Shown: piece by piece, positions 14,011-25,352 of the stretch
Position numbering within the stretch: position 1 is the stretch's first letter
How the letters are laid out: the number at the start of each line of letters is the position of its first letter
Origin: Apostichopus parvimensis
Lineage: Eukaryota; Echinodermata; Holothuroidea; Aspidochirotida; Stichopodidae
Length of the DNA: 56,243 nt
Reading direction: 5' to 3'
Assembly: GCA_000934455.1 (NCBI GenBank)
Contig: KN886330.1
Coordinates: 5,152 to 61,394 of the forward strand
The notes under the pieces: model-generated
Database searches by the model: none
What the model saw: the letters and a program-made list of their open reading frames with translations, nothing else
What the model was told of the DNA's origin: nothing
Translations under genes and position numbers: made by a program

Positions 14011-17000
14011 ACCTATGAAGAGATTATAAAGCTAAGTGTCTGCTTGAGAGTTGTAACCCTTTACTCAAGGAATTCTAGCTCTCTGCTCCTTGTTGTATAC
14101 TCACTTCTCTATAGATATGAACAAAATCTGCGTAGTTTTCCTTTCTCTTGCTCTTCTTTGCAAAATATCACAGTCAATAAGAACCTTTTTCAAACCAAAG
14201 TTTTGTGCTCAGTGCAGTGACGTTGCAAGGAGCAACAGAGCCCGGTGAAGCAGCAAAAATGACCCCAAAAGCCGATAGACCACATTCACCTAAACACAAA
14301 GTTAACCATGGCTTTGGATTGGATGAGCAGTTTTGATGTTTGGCACAACAAGACACCTGTATATTGCACTCTCAGACTTTCTCTGTTAGACGGCAGGATA
14401 TCGTTTGAATTCCCATTTTGTCCGACGTTAATGAACAGCACTGAATAAACTCGTCTGAACTTGTCAGTCAATATATGCGTAGCTATGCAGTTTGGGTAAC
14501 ACATAATACCATATTCCTGCTAGATATTCATAATTAATAAAACCTTTTATTTATTGAGCCCGAAGGCTTCCGATTGCAGGGCCATTAAATGATTCTAAGG
14601 GGCCTTAAACAATTGACCTACGTAAGTGGACTGGCCGCCTTATCCCTATTTTTAGTGGGCCGGGCCCGGGGAAAGAAGGAACCCATGCATCCGGATATCT
14701 AGAAGAACAATCGGTGGGCCATGAAGATTACATGGGACTCGCTTGCTGTACTGACTGTGTTTTACGGGTGGCAGCACAGGCCGAGTTACGCCGTTGACTA
14801 ACTTCCATTAGATGTACAGTTTTTGGAATGGTATCCAATGTTCGCGCACACGGGCCTCAGAAATTAGGCACGGTGGTAACGGCAACGAATGAATTCAGTG
14901 TACCTACTAATATTTGAGTGGATTACTAACTTGAGTTAACCTGAACAGAATTGAATTGAAGTTTGCTATTACAACAATGTGCAATTCAGAACTTGCCGTG
15001 ATGGTGAGGGGGGGGGGGAATTGAAAGACACTTTGTGACCAAACAAGGCGGAAAGTTCTTTAGTGAGCTACCATTAGGGTTTCAAACCCACAAAAAGTGG
15101 GTATACATATGCCTCTCCAAATACCTCCTTCACGTCACCGGAGCCAAATCGACGCCCATGTCATCTGACTATTTCATTCGGTATAAAGACGCTGATACGA
15201 AACACTAAATGTATGAACAAAATGACTTTCGAGTAATCACGAAGCTTTTATTGCCAACTCTTATGTGATTAAGTTAGATCAATGAAATGAAAACAAACAA
15301 AGGCGGATGACGTAATGCAGCTGGATGCGAATCATGACGTAGTGATCTGACACTCGTAAGGATCGATCCATCTCGAGCTAATTCTTAAACTTAAAAGAAG
15401 AATAAGAAGCAAACCCAAAGATCATCTTTAAGTTACATTTGAATAAAATTGATTAAGATTGATCTTGATAAAGACTTGATTTTATTTGATTAAGAAAAGA
15501 TTTGATTAGATGAACGACATCCATAACAGCTAAGAAAAATTTGACTCGCTGTCGGAGATATCATCACGGTGTTAAGGCGGGGATTTTTTAAAAGTTTTTT
15601 TAATTTTATTATTTATTTTTATTTCTTACAACTTCACGACTTGATCGTGTCTAAAACTGACATCAAAGGAGTCACTACGGTAGTGGTGGAGTAGTTTTAT
15701 TGTTTGCATTAGTTGTTCTGTTCCTTCTCTTCAAAGCCGGGCAAATATCGATTTCGAAAATGATCATGGTATCATGGTAATATTGGCACCGGTTTCAGCT
15801 ACAATGCTAAATACTTTCACAATGAAGATGTAATAAACTAAGGGGAAATTTCGATTATTTAGTGACACCATGACATCACAAATTGACAAAATGGCAGCCA
15901 CATGACATTTGAACCAGGATATGTCCAATACGATACAAGCTTCCTCCTTATGTATCTGTTAGGAGTACGTTGTTCGTCTCAAACATACCATGTTATATAA
16001 TATACAAGTAATGGTTGGGCTTTCCGTTCTCGTCAGTTAAACGAATAATGACGTAATGATTTCGCACACATGTATTTCCCATACTGACATTTAAGTGTGA
16101 CATATTTATGTGTGATATATTAGCCAGAATTTGTATTTCATAGTCCAAGAATCTGAATATACAATGTTTTCTGTAGCTATTCCGGTTTTCAAGATCTTCG
16201 GCTTTTAAAATATACTAAATGCGACATGAAATGTTCCTTTAAGGATACATGGATGATGACGTCACTCATCAATACACGCATAAATGTCAACTTTGCCAAT
16301 CCATTCATTTCTAATAAGTCAACCGAAACATGTTCTTTTAACATCATATAAACAACAAAGAGCCCTTGAAATGTTGTTTAATGCATTGTAAATATGTGGT
16401 ATTATGTTTGTCCTATTGTGTTTCTTTATATTTCTTTATAGTAATCGGTACATCATTATCCAAAGCATTAAATATATGTCTGTGATCTGCCTTAGCAACC
16501 GCTTCATCAATCTCAACTCAGCCGAATCATTACAGATCTTCAACAAAAAGCAAGGCGCAGCACGTGTGCGTAAACAATCACACAGAAGAAGTTCCTACCT
16601 ATACATGAGGAAGTGACAGAACATAGGCCTATGTATGTTTTGAAATGAAACTGGGCACACTTATGTTTATCTGATATGTCTATATGATAAAGTCAGCGTC
16701 ACGTGTTGGTGAAAGATGGATAATCATGGCTTTAGTAACCGGTATTTGTCTTGGACAATAAAGGATAACAAACCATAGATCGTTAGCATTAGTTTATTGA
16801 CAGTTTTGAAGTAACAGCCAGGGCACGGAAGAGGGTTGGAATCTTGGTGGTGGGGTGGGGTAGGTGGGGGGGGGGATGTGATGTGATGTTCTGCAACGCT
16901 TTCAAGGGTAACGGTGGGACGAATGACTAGAGAGGGAAAACCACACAGCCTAAATCTAAGCCGTTTACGAAAATGTGGATCATTTGTGCCACAAATTCTA

Positions 17001-17128
17001 GTACATTTTATTAATAATACGGTTTGTCAACGCTATGGCTCTTTACTCTATTTTTCCTAAATGGATTTTTTTCGAATAAAAGCTAGAAGGAAATTTTTTT
17101 TCACTACAAACACGGACAAGGGTACTAT
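14011..17128. other. Intergenic region between CNOT10 and the lectin gene
   Basis: About 3 kb with no supported exon on either strand. It holds poly-G runs (about 15007 and 16866) and AT-rich unique-looking DNA. It should include the CNOT10 promoter near 14.0 kb and the region after lectin transcript termination. Confidence 0.5.
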
Positions 17129-17134
17129 TTTATT
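17129..17134 (-). terminator. Possible poly(A) signal of the lectin gene
   Basis: AATAAA on the minus strand, about 130 bases after the lectin stop codon. Position and sequence fit; no transcript evidence. Confidence 0.4.
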
Positions 17135-17263
17135 ACCAAAGAGCGGCACTTTTAAAATATGTCAAGGGGCACTTTTATCTAATTTTCCATAAAACTGCGA
17201 AGGGGAGGGAATTGGCAAATGTACCCCTTTACGACCGTTTCCGCCACCCCTGCTCTCTGGTGA

Positions 17264-19714
17264 TCAACGTGGTGGTGCTATGTAAACCGGAAGCATCTTG
17301 CACATGAACGGTAACACGAGGGAGCAGCGTCCATCGTCCCAGCTGCCTCCCATGAATGTTCCATTGTCGGCGTCGCTCAATGCCACACAATTCTGGTGGC
17401 CTCCTTTATTGTTTGGTTGTTGAATCTTCCATCTGAAGTAATCGTCGGAGGTTCGATCAGACCAGACAAAGTCGCCCTCTTCTCTCACGTCGTTTAAACC
17501 TATCCAGCAATTCTATCAAAACAATGCATAAACTTATATATACAAATAATAATCACCTTTTTCAAACGTCATTTACTCATAGCAATTGTTTACTTCTTAT
17601 ATTTACTACATTTTGTGTTAAATTTTATTATACAATTGGTGGAAACATATCCAACCTTTATAAAAAAGAAAAGTCCTGGCTCACTTCAAATTTATTGTCT
17701 ATTTTCTTAAGTTCTTTAAAATCGTACAAAAAAAAAATGAATTAAAATCCTTGAAGGTATGCAAATTATATACACCAATATGTAAAGTTAAAGTAGAAAA
17801 ATTATCAGTGGCGTGCGCAAGTTAGGAGGAGGGGGAGGAAGTCGGCTCCAACGACCCCAGTACCTTTTCCATTTTCTCTGTATTAATGACATTTTGTATT
17901 TTCTGTTTTGAGCTGGATTAGCAAATGTTGAACCTATAATATTGACACTGTATAACATGGCCTAACCCATTTTGCAGCATCAACACAACAAATATTCTAT
18001 ATCTTCATAATTTGTAAAGAAAACAAAGGGAAAGAAAAAATCTCCCAAAAAGAACAAGATTTTTCGTAGCTATGTCGGATAAGTTGTTCCTCACAAAGAT
18101 CTCCGTCATTATGAATGTTTTAAGATCCTCCTGCAAGCAGGAACTCGCGAAGAAGCCATCATTGGCTGATCAAATCCGCAAGCTGACCGAAGTCAGTCTC
18201 TTAGATTCATGTTTAACGTCCATGATTATGAATTGTCAACAACTCTGTAACTGGACGACATACCGTACATTAATCTTGGAGTGACTCGAACTCGGGACCT
18301 TATGAGTGAAAGGCACCGACTATGAGCTAAAGAAGATACTTACATCTGCGTCTTATTTTAAAGCTCGTATAATTTTCGCCGCTTAAGATAGATAAATATA
18401 TTTATATATTCATAATATACGATAATTCACAAATGGCAAAAACCCACACCTCAGACTCTCAAAATTGTATTCTAAATCGCGCATTGAGGCGCAGGTTATT
18501 GTGACACATAATGTGTAATTAACCACGAGGCTGTAGTTTATAAAGGCACAGGTATATACTTTACCCTGCGGTGACCATGGATGGTTTCAGAAACTCCTTC
18601 CCACAGTGATCGAACAAACATGTTTTCAAGCTCTGAATGAATCGAAACCAGATGAGCGAGCTGGTCTTCAGCTCCTTCGTAAATTGTCCCGAACTGGTTA
18701 CAATACCTCTCTGCGTCAAACCATTCCATCTGATGATTGCTGAAAAACCTGAATAGAATAATAATAAAAAAAGTCAAATGAGATGACTTTGGGGTAGTTT
18801 TATGAATTTCAAAAGTGGATAGGCAGGCTAGCAGATATATATATACATGGATTGAAGGGGGCACCGATGGACGAATGATGGATGGGAGGTTGGGTAGGTG
18901 CATACTGGTGGGTGGATGGACAGATGGATGGGTAGGCGGATGGACGTTTGGGTATATGCCTAATGGACAGCCAGGACAGGTGGGTGGATGGATGCATTGG
19001 TGGATGGCTGTATTTGTGGGTGGGTAGGTAGATATAACGGTGCAATACTTGCTAGCAATAATGACTGAGTCATTAATATTGTAGGCCAAAAGATATTCAC
19101 TTGAGATAACCAAAAGTTTCACTTTAATCGTGTTTTCAAATTTTCCAAACTCCAAACAATTATTTGTGAAAAGAATGTCTGATCATTTATGCTGACGGAG
19201 GAGACAAATTCCCGTTTAGCAGACAAAGTGACCGAACTATTAGAAAACGCAAGAAAAATCTTACAAAAGTTCCTCCTTTCTTATTAGTTTGAAGGTCAAT
19301 GTGTAGCTTTGACTTGGTCAAATTGCGATTGAGCCGGTCGTCCGGGTCTTAAATCCTTTGAACGAAATGAGTCTTATGTTATTCGAATCTTTCTCATGAA
19401 GGTCTACGGAACGAATGTTTATGCGTTTAGTTGTACGGCAACAGGCTACTGGACGTACGTACGCTATGCCTATAGGGATACAGCTATACGATGATAGGTA
19501 TAGGCTATGATAAAGATAGAGGATCCCATCGGTAGGCTGAGGGAAAACATCTGTAACATTAATCCAAGATCTACCTGTAACAATGACTGCCCCAGAAAGT
19601 CCATCCAGGGACACATCTCGAGGATAAACTCCCCTCGTTTGATAATGGTATCGCCTTGATAAGACCGCTGAGATATAAACACGTGATGGCCAACCACCAC
19701 AGTTTCATTCTCAT
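17264..19714 (-). CDS. Secreted C-type lectin, complete, 3 coding exons, 190 residues
   Basis: Single-domain secreted C-type lectin, presumably an extracellular sugar-binding innate immune factor. Exons 19714-19575, 18748-18565 and 17512-17264 join with matching phases (2, then 0) and GT-AG borders. Residues 1-21 (MRMKLWWLAITCLYLSGLIK) form a signal peptide, with cleavage likely after A21. The domain runs from C34 (RCVPGWTFWGSHCYRFF) to C179 (FMCK). Expected disulphides are C34-C45 (long form), C63-C179 and C150-C171. The WIGLND motif is at 111-116. The sugar-specificity triplet is Q140-P141-N142, neither EPN (mannose type) nor QPD (galactose type), and the second calcium motif reads W166-D167-D168. 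C110 is an extra, unpaired cysteine that could bridge two chains. A likely acceptor (GTTCCAG) lies 9 bases before the ATG, so a 5' non-coding exon is probable. The second ATG (codon 3) is an alternative start. Confidence 0.9.
18275..18340 (-). repeat. tRNA-Met-like fragment (SINE or tRNA relic)
   Basis: The minus strand reads TTAGCTCATAGTCGGTGCC, then CTTTCACTCATAAGGTC and CCCGAGTTCGAGTCACTCC. This resembles an A-box, a CAT anticodon arm and a canonical B-box (GTTCGAGTC). The stems are degraded, so it is a tRNA-derived repeat rather than a working gene. It lies in intron 2 of the lectin gene. Confidence 0.5.
18840..19032. repeat. GGATGGATGGGTGGG-type minisatellite in lectin intron 1
   Basis: Purine-rich tandem repeat of GGATGGATG and GTGGGTAGG variants between the signal-peptide exon and the first domain exon. 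The His/Pro-rich and Gly/Trp-rich open frames across it are repeat artefacts. Confidence 0.75.
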
Positions 19715-21658
19715 CAGAATTCACTGGAACGAAATCAGAAGATAAAGGTCCTTTATCTTACTAGTCTTATGAAATATGAAGGTTGTAAAAAAAAGAAAAT
19801 GCGGAAATGTATACTAGATGTAACCCATAGCCAGGAAATCTGAGCTGGGAGAGGGGGGGGGGGCTCAAGTTTTGAGGAGGGGCACAATATTCGTACCCTG
19901 TATAACGTGTAGGAAAGCAAACCCAAGTGGGGTGTCACCATTTGCAAACCTATATAATCTGCTATGAATAGTCAATCATGTATTGGACTTTGTATACTAT
20001 ATAGTTTGTACGAAGAGCACCAACAGCGTGAAGTATTTGTTTTATGCCTTTATTATCAAAACATTTCCTATGACTTGGAAATTGGCCTAGGCATACATGC
20101 AGGACTTTCACCTCTGTTTTATAAGGTGGCAGGGCTTTGTGAGTATTTTCTCCTGTTGTTTTTAACACCAAATATTGAGAAGCACAACTGCATTGGTGTA
20201 GTATTGGTAAATGGGGCGGGGGAAACATTTTCTTTATACATATTCTTCATGGTGGACAACCCACACCCGCCCACACCCGCCCACCCTATCATTGTGCCAT
20301 ATCCTGGTCAACGAGCTGCTTAAAGGAGTAAAGGGCTATATGCAAATACAAATTCAGTTTTTCGATGCTTCATATATACTGTATAGATCAAGATTTCCTT
20401 ATTTATAATATTCGGTATGTATAGAATACTAAAATGAACATCCTATACAATTATTACAAAAGGGAACAACCCATTTTTCTAATAGGGTTGTGAATGATGT
20501 GGAACGGTTTGCCTGAGAAAGTTGTACTTGCAAGTAGTGTCAATGGTTTTAAGAATGCTTTGGACTGTAAGCACTTTATGCATTGTAATCGGGTCTGAGT
20601 TTTTGTGTCTTCATTTTTTTCCTCCTATAGGGTCCTTGATTGGGACTTGAGTGTCCCTCCTGATCCTTTTTGTCTACTAAACTAAACTATTACACCTATA
20701 TGTGTATTGAACCCGAGAGGGGTTTATACAATATATATGATAAATGGACGCTGTTGAGTCATGGAAGCCCTTCCCTTCTTAAAGCAATATTTCCTCAAGA
20801 CAGTGCTGGTGTTTGCGATTTGCAAGGTGACGAAGTAAATACATCATCAAATACATTGGCAAGTAATAACAATAAAGTTGAACTACTATACAGGTTGTAA
20901 ACATTGAGAAAATTTAAATACCCATATAGACAACATGGCGGATGAGCCACGTCAAAATAGACCCCCCTGTAAACGACATGAGTTTATAAGCTACCATACC
21001 AAGGCCTGTTCCGTCTACCTATAAATAATATCACATTATAGACATACCGTACACCCGCATCCTATACAGGTTATTTACAAGCCTGGGATTACTATACAGA
21101 CTAATGAAAAGTCTGTTATAACCTATACATGGCAATCAAATGTGGTGTCGAAAATACGTAATAGATGACGTCATTGGTCCTCTTACCTGTGGCGTTTAGA
21201 AATAAATCCTTGCTATTTCCTCTTTAGTGCGATGGAATTTCAAGCAATACAATTGACTTTAGCTTTATTTTAATACAACACAGTCTCTTTCCATTTGTAT
21301 TTAGTATAAGCATAAAGTGTATATGTCTATCCAGTGTGATATAATTATTATTCTCCGGAAACTGGAAACTTGATGACTACCCACAAAAGTAAACCACTAT
21401 AATCCCCTTGGACCAAAGTTTAAGTGGACGGCAGGTGATTTCTATCCCTTTCTTCTGTTTGATAAAATTTTTCTGGATATTTACATAATTTTTATCATAA
21501 CACCATTCGACGGCAAATTACAGAGCATCATGTGTGAAGAATAAATATTCTCTTTGATCTGATTGTCGATAAATCAATTTATTCTCCTCTTTAACATGAA
21601 CTTAAGCATGACATTGGGAGCATCAAAGAGACGACTCTTAATAAGTAACTCTCTTTTT

Positions 21659-21687
21659 TAAATTAGTTTGTAAATCAAACTAATTTA
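21659..21687. other. Perfect 12-bp inverted repeat
   Basis: TAAATTAGTTTG, a 5-base spacer, then its exact complement CAAACTAATTTA. It would form a stable AT-rich hairpin; function unknown. Confidence 0.6.
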
Positions 21688-22145
21688 TGTTAAAACTAAA
21701 AGTGTATTCTATGTGATCTAAAGGATTTAAATCCAAAGATAAAGGGAGGGAATAAATCTTTATATGACGATAGTTTTTTGAAATTTATAATTATTCCAAA
21801 ATGGTGCTTCGTGACGAAAAGAAAAAGGGAATTGTTAGATCAAGTCTTGCTAAAAACGTGGCAAACTTGACCAAAAACTTTTTTTTTCTGTTTCGATATT
21901 TTTTCTTTACTAAAGTCTCAATTTGTAGTTCATTTAGTTCTCCAGTGAACTTTTATATCAATTATTAGAATATCAATTGAAAAATAAAACAAGTTGGACA
22001 TGTTTCGAGTGTGTTATTGAAAATTTGCATTATACCAGTACGAACGAGTGTCTGGGGGACGAGATTGCTGAGAACCGATTTTGAATGGACTAATTCTTCC
22101 TTGTTAACCTTCCCTTGGAAGAAAGTATAAAATAAATCTAGAAGG

Positions 22146-22406
22146 ATGTGTTTGTCTAGTTACGTTGTCATAAAGGTATTGGCATATTGTTTACTTTTCA
22201 TCCTCTTAAAAGGTAAAGTGGCAACCCCTACATCCAGACATACAATCAAACGTCAATCAAATACAGTGAAAATCAAAGGAAAGCAAAACATTTTCTTGTC
22301 AATGTGCAACTATGACATCACACCTGTTTGCTTTAAGTTCACTGCGATTGTTCAATTATCGATATTTCGTGATAAACGTCATGCGAAAGTTTCAACAAGG
22401 CGCTAA
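22146..22406 (+). other. Small open frame with signal-peptide-like start (doubtful)
   Basis: An 86-residue frame beginning MCLSSYVVIKVLAYCLLFIL, a good hydrophobic signal core. An AAAAG|GTAAAG donor-like site follows directly after codon 22, so this could instead be a signal-peptide exon. A TATAAAATAA string ends about 10 bases before the ATG, too close to act as a TATA box for it. The rest of the frame is basic, without family features, and I found no partner exon. It may be chance or a relic. Confidence 0.15.
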
Positions 22407-23260
22407 GAAAATATGTTTCTCTTCCATCAGTCTAAAATGAATTTGCTCCTATAGACTATCCAATCGTCCATTCGGTTTATAACCTCTTTTCGGTTACTTG
22501 GTTTTATACCCAACATAAATTACATCATAATTACTTTAACATTGAACATTGCACTGATCTATACATTCAATTCTTATACCCTGAAGCTATCAATTTGAAA
22601 TATGTTTTCAAATCTGGGTCATTAATGTGATCTGCTTAAGCTTAACTTTTCTATTTTCTTTCAGAATTTATGTATCTACATACTTCAATTAGTTTACAGA
22701 TGTCACTCTCATGATCTCCTGCACGAATGTCAATAATTATACGACCCAGTTAACTTGTTAACCTGACCCACTAAATTCATCACATTTAGAACCTCTTTGA
22801 AAAGAAAAATAAATAAAGTAATTGTTTACGTCTGTCAATCACAAACTTTGGAACCTTCCCTAACTGCGGGTAAAGTATAGCTAAGGAAGATTGGCTGATT
22901 GTTATATTGACATTTTGATCTAAACTAAAGAAACAATGCATGGAGATGCAGATGCTTGATGCCTTTAATCATGTGATACATCACGCGCGAATTACCTCAA
23001 TAATTCCATTTGATCAAGATCATGACCGTCTAAGTTCCTGTCTATTAAAAAAAAAACAAATTTAATAATAATAATCAGCAGTATTTTTTACGACGCTTAA
23101 GCGACCACAAATGTGGGAGAAACTTGCAAGGGCTTATGGATTACAACTTACACGTTGCGTAGCTTCCAATTCAACATTTTTACATTTTTTTGTTTATTTT
23201 TTAAATTTAGAAAGTCATTATAGATGGGAAACCGTACATTGCTCTTGGATGAAAAACCCA

Positions 23261-23349
23261 CCTTACCGGATATCGAACATGGAACCTCCCGATTGCTAAG
23301 TTTCATTTCTTCAAATGCAAATGCCTTTATCCACTCGGCCACAGCACCA
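23261..23349 (-). repeat. tRNA-Leu/Ser-like relic
   Basis: The minus strand begins GGTGCTGTGGCCGAGTGGAT, a near-perfect tRNA-Leu/Ser 5' half with A-box. It ends with a degenerate T arm (GTTCCATGTTCGATATCC). The anticodon region is expanded and unpaired, which marks a tRNA-derived SINE or pseudogene. Confidence 0.55.
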
Positions 23350-24640
23350 TTTACAATGAAATATAAATAAACTACTGTAAGTTTTATGACTTGAATACCA
23401 CACATTTTTAAAACCGAGCTTTTCTGCGAGTGATTTGCTTGATATCTTGTTGAATGCCATTTTAGCTGAGCAGTAGAGGGGAGCCTACACGTGATGCTAG
23501 ATGCGTTTAGTCATGTGACGCGTCTCATGTCTTAGAAAACTAACCAATGACGGCAACTGTTAAACATTGTAGTTTTATACGTGCGATTGTAAACAGATTG
23601 GATTTAAACGTAACTAATGTTTTTGATAATGAAACAGAAAAAAGGCTCACGTTATAGGCCTACATATGAATATCGCATATACACTGGCGTAAAACATACG
23701 ATATATTTCTATCTCCAAGGGTCCATAAATGTCTGAAAGTGGACCTGAGACTTTTGATTGATGTAAGGACACTTCCGTGTCTATGTACGGTATATCGATA
23801 CCATTTCACAACTAAGTTGTGTCCTCAGTAAAGTCACACAGAAACCGATAACTGTTCCTTCTAATAAATGATGTATTATTTGTAGTCATTGTTTAACAAG
23901 TCCTGCGTACATCCATACTAACAGTACAATGTTGTGTGCATATGTGTGTGTGTTTTCTTTTTACATATGGCTTTGAGGCGGTAGCAGGAAGGGAATTAAG
24001 TCCACCGTCTTTAGAACTCTCTGCCATTTTCCGTCTGTAGTCTGTTTCATGAGGGAGAAGACTAATTATAGTTGCATTTGATTTTAGTGTAATTGAACAA
24101 TATGAAACGAACTTTATACGTTATAATTAAAAGTGAGTCAAACACTAAGTAAACAAGCATATGACACACGTCTAACACTTAACTGAAATGGTTAGCAAAC
24201 ACCTGTTGAACTATATATGCTGCAGTCATAAATTAGGATTAGCTTATATTAGAGAAAGATTTGTGGCTTTTTAAGTGGAGAAGCTGGTAAATAATCATCA
24301 TGATATAAGTAAATCAACAACAAAAATACTAACTGATTATATGCGCAAAGATATTTGAGGCTAAAAAGCGATTCGAACCATTAACAATGTCATAGGCGTA
24401 AAAGCCTACTTTGGTTTGGGGGGGGGGGGGGGGGCTGTAACGACTTGCCCGAAAAATATAACCAAAAATTTTCGCGCCGCGCGTTCAACATCTTAATGTG
24501 CATATCATATAGGCATTCATCGGTTATTACATCACATGCCAATAACATGTCTTATAACCCTTCCATATTTGGTTATAATTATTGGGGATGTCGTTACAAC
24601 AATGATGATAATAATAATATAAGTTTAACCATTGAAAACA

Positions 24641-25303
24641 CATTGCAAATTATTCTTCTTTCAGTAGGTGCCCGAAAAATTCTCAGCATATTGCCCGAAT
24701 TTGGCACCAAAAAATTTGAAAAACACACTGCAAATTATTCTTCTTTCAGTAGGTGGCCGAATAATTCTCAGCATATTCCCGAATTTTCACCAAAACATTT
24801 TGAAAAACACATTGCAAATTATTCTTCTTTCAGTAGGTGCCCGAAAAATTCTCAGCATATTGCCCGAATTTGGCACCAAAAATTTGAAAAACACACTGCA
24901 AATTATTCTTCTTTCAGTAGGTGGCCGAAAAATTCTCAGCATATTCCCGAATTTTCACCAGAACATTTTGAAAAACACATTGCAAATTATTCTTCTTTCA
25001 GTAGGTGCCCGAAAAATTCTCAGCATATTGCCCGAATTTGGCACCAAAAAATTTGAAAAACACACTNNNNNNNNNNNNNNNNNNNNNNNNNNNNNNNNNN
25101 NNNNNNNNNNNNNNNNNNNNNNCACCAAAACATTTTGAAAAACACATTGCAAATTATTCTTCTTTCAGTAGGTGCCCGAAAAATTCTCAGCATATTCCCG
25201 AATTTTCACCAAAACATTTTGAAAAACACACTGCAAATTATTCTTCTTTCAGTAGGTGGCCGGAAAATTCTCAGCATATTCCAGAATTTTCACCAAAAAT
25301 TTT
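24641..25303. repeat. 85-bp satellite in an alternating A/B higher-order pattern
   Basis: Units of about 85 bp starting ACATTGCAAATTATTCTTCT alternate between an A type (GGTGCCCG, ATTGCCCG, TTTGGCACC) and a B type (GGTGGCCG, ATTCCCG, TTTTCACC), giving a repeat of about 170 bp. After the gap two B-type tails follow each other. The open frames through it are artefacts. Confidence 0.85.
25067..25122. other. Assembly gap (56 N)
   Basis: Unknown bases inside the satellite; the true copy number is probably larger than shown. Confidence 0.99.
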
Positions 25304-25352
25304 GGTTGGGGGCAGCCCCCCCCCCCCCGCCTCCTACACCTATGAACAATGT

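Larger units (their letters stand above)
19760..24382. other. Gene-poor region upstream of the lectin gene
   Basis: About 4.6 kb without a supported gene. It holds a poly-G run near 19852, a perfect 12-bp inverted repeat (21659-21687), a small signal-peptide-like open frame (22146-22406) and a tRNA-Leu-like relic (23261-23349), described separately. The lectin promoter should lie near 19.8-20.4 kb, but I see no clear TATA element. Confidence 0.45.
24391..25344. mobile_element. Non-autonomous hAT-like element enclosing a satellite
   Basis: The element starts CATAGGCGTA and ends TACACCTATG, which are inverted copies with one mismatch. Each end then runs into a poly-G (left) or poly-C (right) stretch and an AACCAAAATTTT-like block, so the inverted ends are long but imperfect. 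It is flanked by identical 8-bp copies of AACAATGT (24383-24390 and 25345-25352), the target duplication size of hAT-type transposases. No transposase frame is present. The interior is a tandem array with an assembly gap. Confidence 0.75.

Noticed and set aside
18275-18340. Functional tRNA-Met gene
   Set aside because: A- and B-box strings are present but the acceptor stem does not pair, so I keep it only as a tRNA-derived repeat.
18538-19155. 205-residue minus-strand frame with a Pro/His/Ser repeat
   Set aside because: It joins a true lectin exon to the GGATGGATG minisatellite in the intron; only the 18565-18748 part is coding.
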